Source: Streptomyces sp. HUAS CB01
GTDB taxonomy: Bacteria > Actinomycetota > Actinomycetes > Streptomycetales > Streptomycetaceae
Length of the DNA stretch: 64,000 bases
Reading direction: 5' to 3'
Assembly: GCF_030406905.1 (NCBI RefSeq)
Contig: NZ_CP129137.1
Span: 1,677,001-1,741,000 of the forward strand
The notes under the pieces are model-generated. The model searched no databases. It saw nothing but the letters and a program-made list of their open reading frames with translations, and was not told where the DNA came from. Made by a program: the position numbers and the translations under genes. Positions 18,043 through 26,755 of the stretch are shown here, in pieces. Numbering within the stretch: position 1 is the stretch's first letter; every line of letters starts with the position of its first letter.

Positions 18043-18762
18043 TCAGCCCCGCGGAGGGACCTCGCAGGCGCCGTCGTCGCAGGCACCGCCCGCGGGGGCG
18101 GGCGGGGTGACGACGGGGATGATCCTGCGGCCCTGCCACGCCTGCTCCAGGGCCTGGGTGAACACCTCGGCCGGCTGGCCGCCGGAGACGCCGTAGCGGC
18201 GGTCGAGCACGAAGAACGGCACGGCGCTCGCGCCGAGTTCGGCGGCCTCCCGCTCGTCGGCCCGCACGTCCTCCGCGTACGCGTCCTCGTCGGCGAGGAC
18301 CGCACGGGCCTCGTCCTCGTCCAGCCCCGCCTCGACCGCGAGCCCGATCAGCACCTCGGGGTCGAACACGGACCGCTCCTCGGCGAAGTTCGTCCGGTAG
18401 GCGAGGTCCAGGAGCTCCTCCTGGAGGCCGCGGGCCTTGGCCAGATGGAGCAGCCGGTGGATGTCGAAGGTGTTGCCCTGGTCGCGCCCCTCGGTGCGGT
18501 ACCCGAGTCCCTCGGCGCGCGCGGCGGAGGCGACGTGCTCCTCCATGGCGCGGGCCTCGTCGAGCGTGCGGCCGTACTTCCTGGCGATCGACTCCACCAC
18601 GGGGACGGTGTCGCGCCTGGCGCGGTGGGGGTCGAGCTCGAAGGAGCGGTGCACGACCTCGACGTCGTCCCGGTGGGCGAAGGCCGCGAGGCCCTGCTCG
18701 AAGCGCGCCTTCCCCACGTAGCACCAGGGGCAGGCGATGTCGCTCCAGATCTCGACGCGCAT
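18043..18762 (-). CDS. DsbA family oxidoreductase (FrnE-like)
   Basis: This 239-residue thioredoxin-fold protein has the redox motif CPWC at residues 11-14 (SDIACPWCYVGK) and the cis-Pro segment GVSGGQPAEVF, as in FrnE-type DsbA proteins. It lacks a signal peptide, so it is cytoplasmic and likely helps with thiol stress. ATG at 18762 puts the CPWC motif at the usual distance from the N-terminus. Confidence 0.9.
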   Translation of the reverse strand: MRVEIWSDIACPWCYVGKARFEQGLAAFAHRDDVEVVHRSFELDPHRARRDTVPVVESIARKYGRTLDEARAMEEHVASAARAEGLGYRTEGRDQGNTFDIHRLLHLAKARGLQEELLDLAYRTNFAEERSVFDPEVLIGLAVEAGLDEDEARAVLADEDAYAEDVRADEREAAELGASAVPFFVLDRRYGVSGGQPAEVFTQALEQAWQGRRIIPVVTPPAPAGGACDDGACEVPPRG

Positions 18763-18893
18763 GGGTCTCTTACCGCTCTCTCTCGGCCGGGTTCCGGACG
18801 TCTTCCGTACGGGCACGGAAGGGTCCTTCCGCCGAGCCGCTCAACGCCGGCGGGCAGCGGTTCATTCCCCCCGGACGGGCCCGGGCACCGGGA

Positions 18894-18917
18894 CCGGGCC
18901 CGCCCGCGCGGGCCCGG
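18894..18917 (-). terminator. Hairpin downstream of the DUF1349 gene
   Basis: A perfect 10-bp GC stem (18894-18903 with 18908-18917) and CCGC loop lie about 40 bases after the DUF1349 stop in its reading direction. No U-tract is present, as usual in Streptomyces. Confidence 0.6.
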
Positions 18918-18958
18918 CAGGTGCGCCGTGGCGGAGGCCGGGCCGGACGGCCGGCGGA

Positions 18959-19573
18959 TCAGGAGCCGTCGCGCAGGCCGTCCGGCCACGCGGGCCGGTA
19001 CTCGATGCGGTCGAAGGTGACGACGCAGCCCTCGCCGACGGGCGACTGGGCCATGAAGCCGACGAGCGCGGCAGCGGCCTCCTCGCCGCTGCCGAGGGTG
19101 AAGATCCGGACGAAGGTCCAGCGCTGCCCGTCGGCGGAGGCGTGGAACGCGAAGGCGCCACCGGTGCGGCTGATCCGCAGCCAGGCGCTGTCGCCCTCCA
19201 GCACGAAGGAGTTGGCGTCGTCGGAGTGCCCGCGGGTGACGACGGTGCAGATCGTCGGCCGGTCCGGGGACAGTTCCAGACAGAGCTTGGCCCATTGCCG
19301 CTCGGCCACGTGCAGATAGAGCACACCCGCGTCGAAGGCGGCCCCGAAGCCGACCTTCACCCGGGCGATCAGCTGGAAGTCGCCCTCCGGCGCGCCGAGC
19401 AGCCGCGGCGCGTCGGAGACCGGCTCCAGGGCCTCACCGGTGGGCGGCACGAAGCGGTCCTGCCGTGCGCCCGCCCAGCCGGTGAGCATCCCGTTCTCGT
19501 ACGACCAGTCCGCGTCGGGGCCGTAGGGACGCAGGGGGAAGGGGAGTTCCGGCAGGGCCATCTCGTCGGTCAC
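18959..19573 (-). CDS. DUF1349 concanavalin-like domain protein
   Basis: A 204-residue beta-rich protein of the DUF1349 family (laminin-G/concanavalin-like jelly roll), with DFQLIARV, AGVLYLHVAERQWAKLCLE and the closing VGFMAQSPVG strand typical of these proteins. Function is unknown; members often bind carbohydrates. The GTG start is four bases after the aldehyde dehydrogenase stop, so the two are one operon, and a role in sugar-acid use is inferred from that. An ATG four codons later is an alternative start. Confidence 0.82.
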   Translation of the reverse strand: MTDEMALPELPFPLRPYGPDADWSYENGMLTGWAGARQDRFVPPTGEALEPVSDAPRLLGAPEGDFQLIARVKVGFGAAFDAGVLYLHVAERQWAKLCLELSPDRPTICTVVTRGHSDDANSFVLEGDSAWLRISRTGGAFAFHASADGQRWTFVRIFTLGSGEEAAAALVGFMAQSPVGEGCVVTFDRIEYRPAWPDGLRDGS

Positions 19574-19577
19574 CGGG

Positions 19578-21110
19578 TCAGCCTCGCAGAGGCTCCGGGC
19601 GTCCGTCGACCTGTCGCGGCAGCCCCAGCGGATTGCCGTCGCGCAGCTCGGGCGGGAGCAGCGCGGACGGCGCCGACTGGTAGGTGACGGGCCGCAGCCA
19701 GCGCTCGATCGCGGTCGCGCCGACCGAGGTGGAGGTGGACGTGGTGGCCGGGTAGGGGCCGCCGTGGTGCTGGGCGGGGGCGACGGCGACCCCGGTGGGC
19801 CAGCCGTCGACGAGGACCCGGCCGGCGAGGGCGGTGAGCGAGCCGAGCAGTTCCGCGGCGGAGCCCTGGGCCTCCTCCTCGGAGACGTGCAGCGTGGCGG
19901 TGAGATTGCCGGGCAGGCGGGACAGCACCGCCTCGACCTCGTCCGTGTCCTCGTAGCGGGCGACGACCGTGACGGGGCCGAAGCACTCCTCCAGCAGCAG
20001 GTCGTGCGGTCCCTCCTCGGCCAGCCGCCGCGCCGGCACGGTCAGGAAGCCCGCGCTGACGCTGTGGTCGCCGCAGGCGCCGGGGGTGACGGGCGACTCC
20101 ACGCCCTCCAGTCCGGCCCGCTCGCCGACGCCCGCGATGAACGCGTCGCGCATGCGGTGGTCGAGCATCACCCCGGGGTCGGTCTCGCTCACCGCTGCGG
20201 TCAGGGACTTCAGCAGCCGGTCGCCCGCGTCGCCGGCGGGGGCGAGGACGAATCCGGGCTTGGTGCAGAACTGCCCCTCCCCCAGGGTCATCGAGCCGGC
20301 CAGCCCGCCGCCGATGGCCTCGGCACGCTCGGCGGCCGCCGCCTCCGTGATCACGACGGGGTTGAGGGAGCCGAGTTCCCCGTGGAAGGGGATGGGCACC
20401 GGGCGGGCGGCGGCCGCGTCGAAGAGGGCCCGTCCGCCGCGCACCGAGCCGGTGAACCCGGCGGCGGCGACGAGCGGATGGCCCACCAGCTCCACGCCCG
20501 CCTCGAAACCGTGGACCAGCACCACGACGTCCTCGGGCAGCCCGGTCCGCCGGGCGGCCGCGCGGAGCAGTGCCGCGCAGAGCTCGGAGGTCGCCGGGTG
20601 GTCCGGGTGGGCCTTGACGACCACGGGGCAGCCGGCGGCGAGGGCGCTGGCGGTGTCGCCGCCCGGCACGGAGAAGGCGAGCGGGAAGTTGCTCGCCGCG
20701 TAGACGGCGACGACGCCGAGCGGGATCTTCCAGCGGCGCAGGTCGGGCCACGGCGGGGTGCGTGCGGGGTCGGCGTGGTCGATGCGGACGTCCAGGAAGG
20801 AGCCCTCGTCGACCACGTCGGCGAAGGCCCGCAACTGGGCGGTGGTCCTGGCGAGTTCGCCGGTCAGCCGGACGGGGCCGAGTGCGGTCTCGGCGTCGGC
20901 GGCCTCGATGACGTGCCGGCCCGACTCGTCCAGGAGGTCCGCGGCGGTCCGCAGCAGGGCGGCCCGGGCCGTGCGGTCGCCCAGGGCGGCCCGGGCGGCC
21001 TCCGCTGCCCGCACCGCGCGGTCGACCTCCTCCGCTGTGGCCTCGACCGCAACCTGCTCGCGCGGCTTCCCGGTTCGGGGGTCCACACTCCAGACTGGTG
21101 CTGCTCCCAC
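19578..21110 (-). CDS. 2-oxoglutarate semialdehyde dehydrogenase (aldehyde dehydrogenase family)
   Basis: The 510-residue NAD(P)-dependent dehydrogenase matches the KGSADH (2,5-dioxopentanoate dehydrogenase) branch. The catalytic Cys is in EGQFCTKPG, the general-base Glu in FHGELGSLNPV, and YAASNFPLAFSVPGGD is the oxyanion/NAD entry segment. It would convert 2-oxoglutarate semialdehyde to 2-oxoglutarate, the last step of oxidative uronate, aldarate and pentose pathways. GTG at 21110 follows AAGGAAG; an ATG at 21149 would lie inside the operator. Divergent from an IclR regulator. Confidence 0.87.
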   Translation of the reverse strand: MGAAPVWSVDPRTGKPREQVAVEATAEEVDRAVRAAEAARAALGDRTARAALLRTAADLLDESGRHVIEAADAETALGPVRLTGELARTTAQLRAFADVVDEGSFLDVRIDHADPARTPPWPDLRRWKIPLGVVAVYAASNFPLAFSVPGGDTASALAAGCPVVVKAHPDHPATSELCAALLRAAARRTGLPEDVVVLVHGFEAGVELVGHPLVAAAGFTGSVRGGRALFDAAAARPVPIPFHGELGSLNPVVITEAAAAERAEAIGGGLAGSMTLGEGQFCTKPGFVLAPAGDAGDRLLKSLTAAVSETDPGVMLDHRMRDAFIAGVGERAGLEGVESPVTPGACGDHSVSAGFLTVPARRLAEEGPHDLLLEECFGPVTVVARYEDTDEVEAVLSRLPGNLTATLHVSEEEAQGSAAELLGSLTALAGRVLVDGWPTGVAVAPAQHHGGPYPATTSTSTSVGATAIERWLRPVTYQSAPSALLPPELRDGNPLGLPRQVDGRPEPLRG

Positions 21111-21129
21111 CGCGGCTTCCTTCCCCAAG

Positions 21130-21149
21130 TTGTTCGGTATTCTGAACAA
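21130..21149. promoter_or_regulatory. IclR-type operator between the dehydrogenase and regulator
   Basis: TTGTTC and GAACAA form a perfect 6-bp inverted repeat with an 8-base spacer, 20 bases upstream of the dehydrogenase start and about 80 bases upstream of iclR. The half TTCTGAACAA recurs exactly upstream of the KdgD-like gene at 28932-28941. Confidence 0.72.
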
Positions 21150-21227
21150 GGTTCCCGATGATGAATAGTGGGGTCGTCGGTGACTCTATTTCCGGGCGTT
21201 CTGCGCGGTCAAGAAGGGTGGAGGGCC

Positions 21228-21998
21228 ATGGCAACTGCCGACCAGGGTGGGGCGCAGGTCAAATCCGCGGTGCGGACGGTGGAACTGCTCGAGTACTTCG
21301 CGGGCCGCCCCGGAATGCACTCGCTGGCCGCCGTCCAGGAGGCCGTCGGCTATCCGAAGTCCAGCCTGTACATGCTGCTCCGCACCCTCGTCGAGCTCGG
21401 CTGGGTGGAGACGGACGCGACCGGCACCCGCTACGGCATCGGCGTACGGGCCCTGCTCGTGGGCACCTCGTACATCGACGGCGACGAGGTCGTCGCGGTG
21501 GCCCGCCCCACGCTGGACCGGCTCTCGGACGACACCACGGAGACGATCCATCTGGCCCGGCTCGACGGCACGAACGTGGTGTACCTCGCGACCCGCCAGT
21601 CGCAGCACTATCTGCGGCCCTTCACCCGTGTCGGCCGCCGGCTGCCCGCCCACTCCACCTCGCTCGGCAAGGCGCTGCTCGCGACCCACAGCGACGAGCA
21701 GGTACGGAAGATGCTCCCGGAGACGCTGCCCTCGCTCACCGAGCACACCCTCACCGACCGGGAGCAGCTGATCGAGGAGCTGCGGCAGATCCGCGAGCAG
21801 GGCTACGCCGTGGACCGGGAGGAGAACACGCTGGGGCTGCGCTGCTTCGGCGTCGCCATCCCGTACCGCACCCCCGCCCGGGACGCGATCAGTTGCTCGG
21901 TGCCGGTGGCCCGGCTGACGCCCGCCCACGAACAGATGATCAAGGACGCGCTGTTCGACGCGCGGGACCGGCTGGCGCTCGCCACGCGGAGGCTCTGA
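21228..21998 (+). CDS. IclR family transcriptional regulator
   Basis: A 256-residue regulator with an N-terminal winged helix (SLAAVQEAVGYPKSSLYMLLRTL, residues about 31-53) and an IclR effector domain containing the signature region AVDREENTLGLRCFGVAIPY. It probably controls the divergent dehydrogenase operon and the distant KdgD operon in response to a sugar acid. ATG at 21228 follows AAGGGTGGAGG; an in-frame ATG at 21168 has no ribosome site. A GNAT gene begins at once in the same frame after the stop. Confidence 0.9.
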   Translation: MATADQGGAQVKSAVRTVELLEYFAGRPGMHSLAAVQEAVGYPKSSLYMLLRTLVELGWVETDATGTRYGIGVRALLVGTSYIDGDEVVAVARPTLDRLSDDTTETIHLARLDGTNVVYLATRQSQHYLRPFTRVGRRLPAHSTSLGKALLATHSDEQVRKMLPETLPSLTEHTLTDREQLIEELRQIREQGYAVDREENTLGLRCFGVAIPYRTPARDAISCSVPVARLTPAHEQMIKDALFDARDRLALATRRL

Positions 21999-22055
21999 AC
22001 GGAGGTCGCCCTCCGCGAGGTCCGGCCCTCCGACCTCGACGTCCTCTTCACCCTG

Positions 22056-22469
22056 ATGCAGGACCCGGAAGCCGTGCGGATGGCAGCGTTCACCGCCGAG
22101 GACCCGGGCGACCGGGCCCGGTTCGACGCCCACTGGGAGCGGATCCTGCGCACGGACGCCGTCAACCGCACCGTCCTCGTCGACGGGACCGTGGCGGGGC
22201 ACGCCGCCGTGTACGGGCCGCCCGGCGAGCGCGAGGTGACGTACTGGATCGACCGCGCCCAGTGGGGGCGCGGCGTGGCCACCGCCGCGCTGCGCGCCCT
22301 GCTGCTGCTCGTACCGGAACGCCCGCTGCACGCCCGCGCGGCCGCCGACAACGCCGGTTCCCTGCGGGTGCTGGCCAAGTGCGGGTTCACCGTGACCGGC
22401 CGGGACAGCGGCTTCGCCCACGCACGGGGCGAGGAGACCGAGGAACTGCTGCTGCGGCTCGACGGCTGA
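22056..22469 (+). CDS. GNAT family N-acetyltransferase with no standard start codon
   Basis: From the first ATG (22056) this gives 137 residues, but the GNAT homology clearly begins earlier: codons 22008-22055 encode an in-frame stretch beginning ALREVRPSDLDVLF, the expected first strand. That stretch has no ATG, GTG or TTG back to the TGA of iclR at 21996. The acetyl-CoA loop WGRGVATAALRALL and the NAGSLRVLAKCGF motif are intact. A GGAGG lies at 22001-22005, directly before GTC GCC. The start may be a non-standard codon, a mutated start, or a sequencing error. The substrate is unknown. Confidence 0.72.
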   Translation: MQDPEAVRMAAFTAEDPGDRARFDAHWERILRTDAVNRTVLVDGTVAGHAAVYGPPGEREVTYWIDRAQWGRGVATAALRALLLLVPERPLHARAAADNAGSLRVLAKCGFTVTGRDSGFAHARGEETEELLLRLDG

Positions 22470-22575
22470 GACCGGCGGGCCCCCGCTCCGGGCCGCACGC
22501 ACCCGCGTGCGGGCGGACCGGGCCGGACGGATTCCCCACCGGGCCCCGGCGCGCGGCTTCCCGGCCGGATGCGAA

Positions 22576-22619
22576 CCGGACGAGGACCCGGATGAGGCTC
22601 CGGATGAGGATCCGGTGAG
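22576..22619 (+). repeat. 12-bp tandem repeat upstream of the PBP gene
   Basis: Four units of CCGGAYGAGGNN start at 22576, 22588, 22600 and 22612 (the last is partial), with a degenerate 11-base unit before them at 22565. They lie about 50 bases upstream of the penicillin-binding protein start. They could vary by slippage or bind a protein. Confidence 0.7.
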
Positions 22620-22670
22620 AAACCGGCCGATCCGGAACGAAGCTCTCCGTACCGCTCGTCCTTCTGCGGG

Positions 22671-24113
22671 ATGAACAAGACGATCAGGCGCGCCGCGGTC
22701 TTCAGCCTGCTCCTGGTGTTCGCCCTGCTGCTGCGGGCGACCTGGGTGCAGGGCTACGAGGCCAAGGCCCTCGCGGACGACAAGCACAACCGGCGGAACA
22801 CCATCGCGCAGTACGCGCAGCCGCTCGGCGACATCGTCGTGGCCGGCTCCCCGGTCACCGGCTCGCAGCGGACGAAGGGAGGCGATCTCGCCTACAAGCG
22901 CACGTACACGGACGGCGCGCTCTACGCACCCGTCACCGGCTACAGCTCGCAGGCGTACGGGGCCACACAGCTCGAGGGCATCTACGGCGAGGTGCTCGAC
23001 GGCACGGACAACCGGCTGAAGAACCCCCTGGACGTGCTCACCGGCAAGCGGGCCCAGCCGGGGGACGTCCTCACCACCATCGACCCCGCGGTGCAGAAGG
23101 CCGGTTTCGAGGCGCTCGGCGACAAGAAGGGCGCCGCGGTCGCCATCGACCCGAAGACCGGACGGATCCTCGGGGTGGTGAGCACCCCGTCGTACGACCC
23201 GTCGGAGATCAGCGGGACCACGGACGGCGAGGCGTGGCAGCGGCTCACCGGGGACGAGGACCAGCCCGTGGTCAACCGGGCCCTGCGGCAGCCGCTGCCG
23301 CCCGGCTCGACCTTCAAGCTCGTGGTCGCCGCCGCGGCGCTGGAGGACGGGCTCTACTCGTCCGTGGACGAGCCGACCGACAGCCCCCAGCCCTACACGC
23401 TGCCGCACACCCGGACGGTGCTGGTCAACGAGAACAGGTCCGCGCCGTGTGAGAACGCCACGATCCGCACCGCACTGCGGTACTCCTGCAACAACGTCTT
23501 CGGCCGGATGGCGGAGCAGCTCGGCAAGGAGAAGGTCCGGGCGACGGCGGAGAAGTTCGGCTTCAACGACTCCGAGCAGGACGTCCCCGTGCGTGCCGCC
23601 AGGAGTGTGTACCCGAAGGACATGGACGACGCGCAGACGGCGCTGACGGGCATCGGGCAGTTCGAGGTCACGGCCACTCCCCTGCAGATCGCCATGGTGT
23701 CGGCCGCCCTGGCCAACGACGGCCTCATGGCCTCGCCGCACATGGTGTCCAAGGTCGTCGACGCCGACGGCACCACGCTGCAGGAGTACCCCGACTCCGA
23801 CACCGAGCGCGTCGTGTCCTCGGAGACGGCCGAGCAGCTGCGCAGCGCGATGGTCACGGTCGTCGAGGACGGCACGGGCACCAACGCCCGGATCGACGGC
23901 GCCGAGGTCGGCGGCAAGACGGGCACGGCGCAGCACGGCGAGAACAACAGCAAGACGCCTTACGCCTGGTTCACCTCGTACGCCGAGGCCGACGGAAAGG
24001 CGGTGGCGGTCGCGGTGATCGTCGAGGATTCCGGGGCGGCGCGTTCCGAGGTGAGCGGCAACGGACTCGCGGCGCCGATCGCGGAGAAGATGATGCGGGC
24101 GGCGCTCGGATAG
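22671..24113 (+). CDS. Class B penicillin-binding protein (PbpA-like)
   Basis: The 480-residue transpeptidase has a short cytoplasmic tail, one membrane anchor (about residues 8-26), a PBP dimerisation region and a transpeptidase domain. The active-site motifs are intact: STFK near residue 212, YSCNN (SxN) near 271 and KTGTAQ near 414. It cross-links peptidoglycan on the outer face of the membrane. Length and order match actinobacterial PbpA, but no rodA/ftsW neighbour is present, so it looks like a stand-alone paralogue rather than the division-cluster copy. Confidence 0.92.
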   Translation: MNKTIRRAAVFSLLLVFALLLRATWVQGYEAKALADDKHNRRNTIAQYAQPLGDIVVAGSPVTGSQRTKGGDLAYKRTYTDGALYAPVTGYSSQAYGATQLEGIYGEVLDGTDNRLKNPLDVLTGKRAQPGDVLTTIDPAVQKAGFEALGDKKGAAVAIDPKTGRILGVVSTPSYDPSEISGTTDGEAWQRLTGDEDQPVVNRALRQPLPPGSTFKLVVAAAALEDGLYSSVDEPTDSPQPYTLPHTRTVLVNENRSAPCENATIRTALRYSCNNVFGRMAEQLGKEKVRATAEKFGFNDSEQDVPVRAARSVYPKDMDDAQTALTGIGQFEVTATPLQIAMVSAALANDGLMASPHMVSKVVDADGTTLQEYPDSDTERVVSSETAEQLRSAMVTVVEDGTGTNARIDGAEVGGKTGTAQHGENNSKTPYAWFTSYAEADGKAVAVAVIVEDSGAARSEVSGNGLAAPIAEKMMRAALG

Positions 24114-24218
24114 CGAACGCCCGTGCCGGAAGCGTCTGTTCCGGTTGGCGGACGGGGCGCGGGGCGCGGTATGCAAGGTCCTTCATCTTTCAATATCCCA
24201 ATTCCGGGGGAGGACCTC

Positions 24219-24638
24219 GTGCGGCAGCTGCCCCGTTCCCTGTCCGGCTGGACCATGGCGGTGTTCGGCGTCCTGGCGGCGGCCGTGGGCCTGGTGGGGC
24301 TGGTCTCGCCGAACCTCCTGCTCACCGTCCTCGGCCTGGAGACCGGCAGGGAGCCCGCGCTCACCGCCGCGGGCGACCACACGGCCGCGTTCGCCACCGC
24401 CTCCTCCATGGCCGCGCTCAACATGGGCGTGTACTACGTACTGGCGGCACTGTCCGACTGGAAGCCCTTCTTCCGCTGGACGGTCCCGTTCCGGCTGCTC
24501 ACCTTCGCGGTCTTCGGCCTCGCGGTGCTCACCGGCCGCGCGCCCACGCCCTTCCTCGGCGTGGCCGTGTGGGAAGGCCTCGGCGCGCTGGCGACGGGCC
24601 TGGCCCTCCGGTACGACGCACGACGGGCCGCTACCTGA
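24219..24638 (+). CDS. Four-helix integral membrane protein of unknown function
   Basis: The 139-residue product has about four hydrophobic helices (TMAVFGVLAAAVGLVGLV, the AAFATASSMAALNMGVYYVL region, FRLLTFAVFGLAVLTG, and a C-terminal span), with short loops and an Arg-rich end. No known motif was recognised. GTG at 24219 follows GGGGGAGGA; a longer frame back to 24123 lacks a ribosome site. It overlaps the convergent permease by eight bases. Confidence 0.75.
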   Translation: MRQLPRSLSGWTMAVFGVLAAAVGLVGLVSPNLLLTVLGLETGREPALTAAGDHTAAFATASSMAALNMGVYYVLAALSDWKPFFRWTVPFRLLTFAVFGLAVLTGRAPTPFLGVAVWEGLGALATGLALRYDARRAAT

Positions 24639-26052
24639 GGCCGATCAGCTGCTCGATCGGGTCAATGGCGAAGTACACGACGAACAGGGCCGCGGTGACC
24701 CACAGCAGCGCGTGCACCTCCCGCGCCTTGCCCAGCACCGTCTTGAGGACGACGTAGGCGATGAAGCCCGCGCCGATGCCGTTGGTGATGGAGTACGTGA
24801 ACGGCATCACGACGATCGTGAGGAACGCCGGGATGGCGATCTCGTACGACAGCCAGTCGATGTGCCGCACCTGGGTCATCAGCAGGAAGCCGACGACGAC
24901 CAGGGCGGGGGCGGCTGCCTGGGCGGGCACCACCGTGGCGAGCGGGGTGAGCAGCAGGGCCAGGCCGAAGAGCGCGCCGGTGACCACGTTGGCGAAGCCG
25001 GTACGGGCTCCCTCGCCGACACCGGCGGCGGACTCGACGTAGGACGTGGCGGAGGAGGCGGAGGCCAGACCGCCGGCGGCCGCGGCCGCACCGTCGATGA
25101 GCAGGATCCGGCCCAGGTTGGGGACGTCGCCCTTCTCGTCGAGCAGTCCGGCCTCGTTGGAGACGCCGACGACCGTGCCCATGGTGTCGAAGAAGTCGCT
25201 GAGCACCAGGGTGAAGACGAGCAGGACGACGGTGACGACGCTGACCTGCTCGAAGGCGCCGAAGAGACTGAAGGAACCGACGAGTCCGAAGTCCGGGAAG
25301 GCCACCACGTCGTCCGGGATGGAGGGCACGGTCAGCCCCCAGGCGGTCGGTTCGATGTCGGCGATCGCGTCGATGACGATGGCCACGACGGTCATCGTGA
25401 CGATGGACAGCAGGATCGCGCCGCGCACCTTCCGCGTCACCAGGGAGATGGTGAGCAGCACACCGAGGCAGAAGACGAGTACCGGCCAGCCGGACAGTTG
25501 GCCCGTGGAGCCGAGCTGGACCGGCACGGTCCCGGTCTCGCCGGGGATGCGGGTCGCGAAGCCCGCGTCGACGAACCCGATGAAGGCGATGAACATCCCG
25601 ATGCCGACGCTGATGGCCTGTTTCAGCTGTTGCGGGATGGCGTGCATGATCGCCTCGCGCAGCCCGGTGACGACGAGCACGCAGATGACGATGCCCTCGA
25701 TCACCACCAGGCCCATCGCGTCGGGCCAGCTCATCAGCGGCGCGATCTGGTAGGCGACGAGGGCGTTGAGGCCGAGTCCGGCCGCGATGGCGATCGGCAC
25801 ATTGCCGCCGACGCCCATGATCACGGTCATCACGGCGGCCACCAGGGCGGTGACGGTGACCAGCTGGTGCGCGGAGAGCTGGTTGCCGAACTTGTCCTGG
25901 GCACTGCCGAGGATGATCGGGTTGAGGACGAGGATGTAGGCCATCGTGAAGAACGTGGCGATGCCGCCCCGCACTTCGCGGGCGACGGTCGATCCTCGTT
26001 CGGCGATGCGGAAGTAGCGGTCGAGGGCGTTTCGCTCTTGCGTTTCCGGCAT
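24631..26052 (-). CDS. NCS2 family purine permease (AzgA-like)
   Basis: The 473-residue transporter has about 12-14 transmembrane segments and NCS2/AzgA features: FFTMAYILVLNPIILG near the start, NALVAYQIAP, and DFFDTMGTVVGVSNEAGLLDEKG. It is a likely proton symporter for hypoxanthine, adenine or guanine in the cytoplasmic membrane. The ATG follows GAGGAG. The 700-bp region upstream carries no other gene. Confidence 0.9.
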   Translation of the reverse strand: MPETQERNALDRYFRIAERGSTVAREVRGGIATFFTMAYILVLNPIILGSAQDKFGNQLSAHQLVTVTALVAAVMTVIMGVGGNVPIAIAAGLGLNALVAYQIAPLMSWPDAMGLVVIEGIVICVLVVTGLREAIMHAIPQQLKQAISVGIGMFIAFIGFVDAGFATRIPGETGTVPVQLGSTGQLSGWPVLVFCLGVLLTISLVTRKVRGAILLSIVTMTVVAIVIDAIADIEPTAWGLTVPSIPDDVVAFPDFGLVGSFSLFGAFEQVSVVTVVLLVFTLVLSDFFDTMGTVVGVSNEAGLLDEKGDVPNLGRILLIDGAAAAAGGLASASSATSYVESAAGVGEGARTGFANVVTGALFGLALLLTPLATVVPAQAAAPALVVVGFLLMTQVRHIDWLSYEIAIPAFLTIVVMPFTYSITNGIGAGFIAYVVLKTVLGKAREVHALLWVTAALFVVYFAIDPIEQLIGLR

Positions 26053-26755
26053 GGGCTCTCCTCGGCGGGTGACGGTTCCGCGCGTGTCGGACGGCTGGAT
26101 TGTGCCCGCCGGAAGGGCTCCTCAGGTTTTCGCCACGTTACTTGACCATGGTGTTACCCGACTGGACCGCCGGACGCGCCGGGCCGCAGCGCTCCCGGGC
26201 GCCGTGGAACCGGGTACCCGGTACCCCGCGGAACAGGTCGGACACCCCGTCCGGCCGGCCCGTGCGCAGGGCGACGCCGCGCCGCAGACGGCGGTGGGAG
26301 ACGGGCGGGAGGCGACGGACTCCGCCGCGGGAAGGCCGGGGTCACCGCCACGCGGCGCCGGTGGTGTCAGGGGTCGGCGGCTCAGGGGCGACGGCGACAC
26401 GGCCGGCTTCCGGCATCCGGGTGAAGCCGCTGACGGGGTACGGGCGCGGCGGCGGCCCTCGGACTCCCCCGCCTTCCCGCTCCCGGCGGATCCGCACCGG
26501 ACTTTCGACGCGGAACTCCTCTTGCGGCGGCCTCGTCGCGGCGGGCGAGGGGGCGATGCCGCCGGCCGGTCCGGACGGCTCGCGGTCGCGGACCGGGCGC
26601 TCGATGCGTTCCCCGCGTTCGCGACCGTGCTCGACCCGGTGCGGGGCGGCTGAATCCGTCGTGGCCGGGCCGCCGGGCGGGCCACTGCTCCGGGGGCTGT
26701 CGGCGCCGGTCCTCGCGGCAGGGCGGCACGGCGCCGTTCGCGGTGCCGGCGGCCC
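26053..26755. other. 703-bp gap with no supported gene
   Basis: All six frames are open here only because of GC content; none has a family match, a ribosome site and codon bias together. The part next to the permease (26100-26160) is less GC-rich and probably holds its promoter. The rest looks like neutral or decayed sequence. Confidence 0.5.

Noticed and set aside
21111..21149. Upstream ATG start for the aldehyde dehydrogenase
   Set aside because: It lies inside the IclR palindrome and has no ribosome site, whereas GTG at 21110 follows AAGGAAG at good spacing.
26051..26653. 200-residue ORF in the gap after the purine permease
   Set aside because: It starts inside the permease promoter without a ribosome site, is Arg/Pro/Gly-rich in the manner of GC-driven shadow frames, and matches nothing recognisable.
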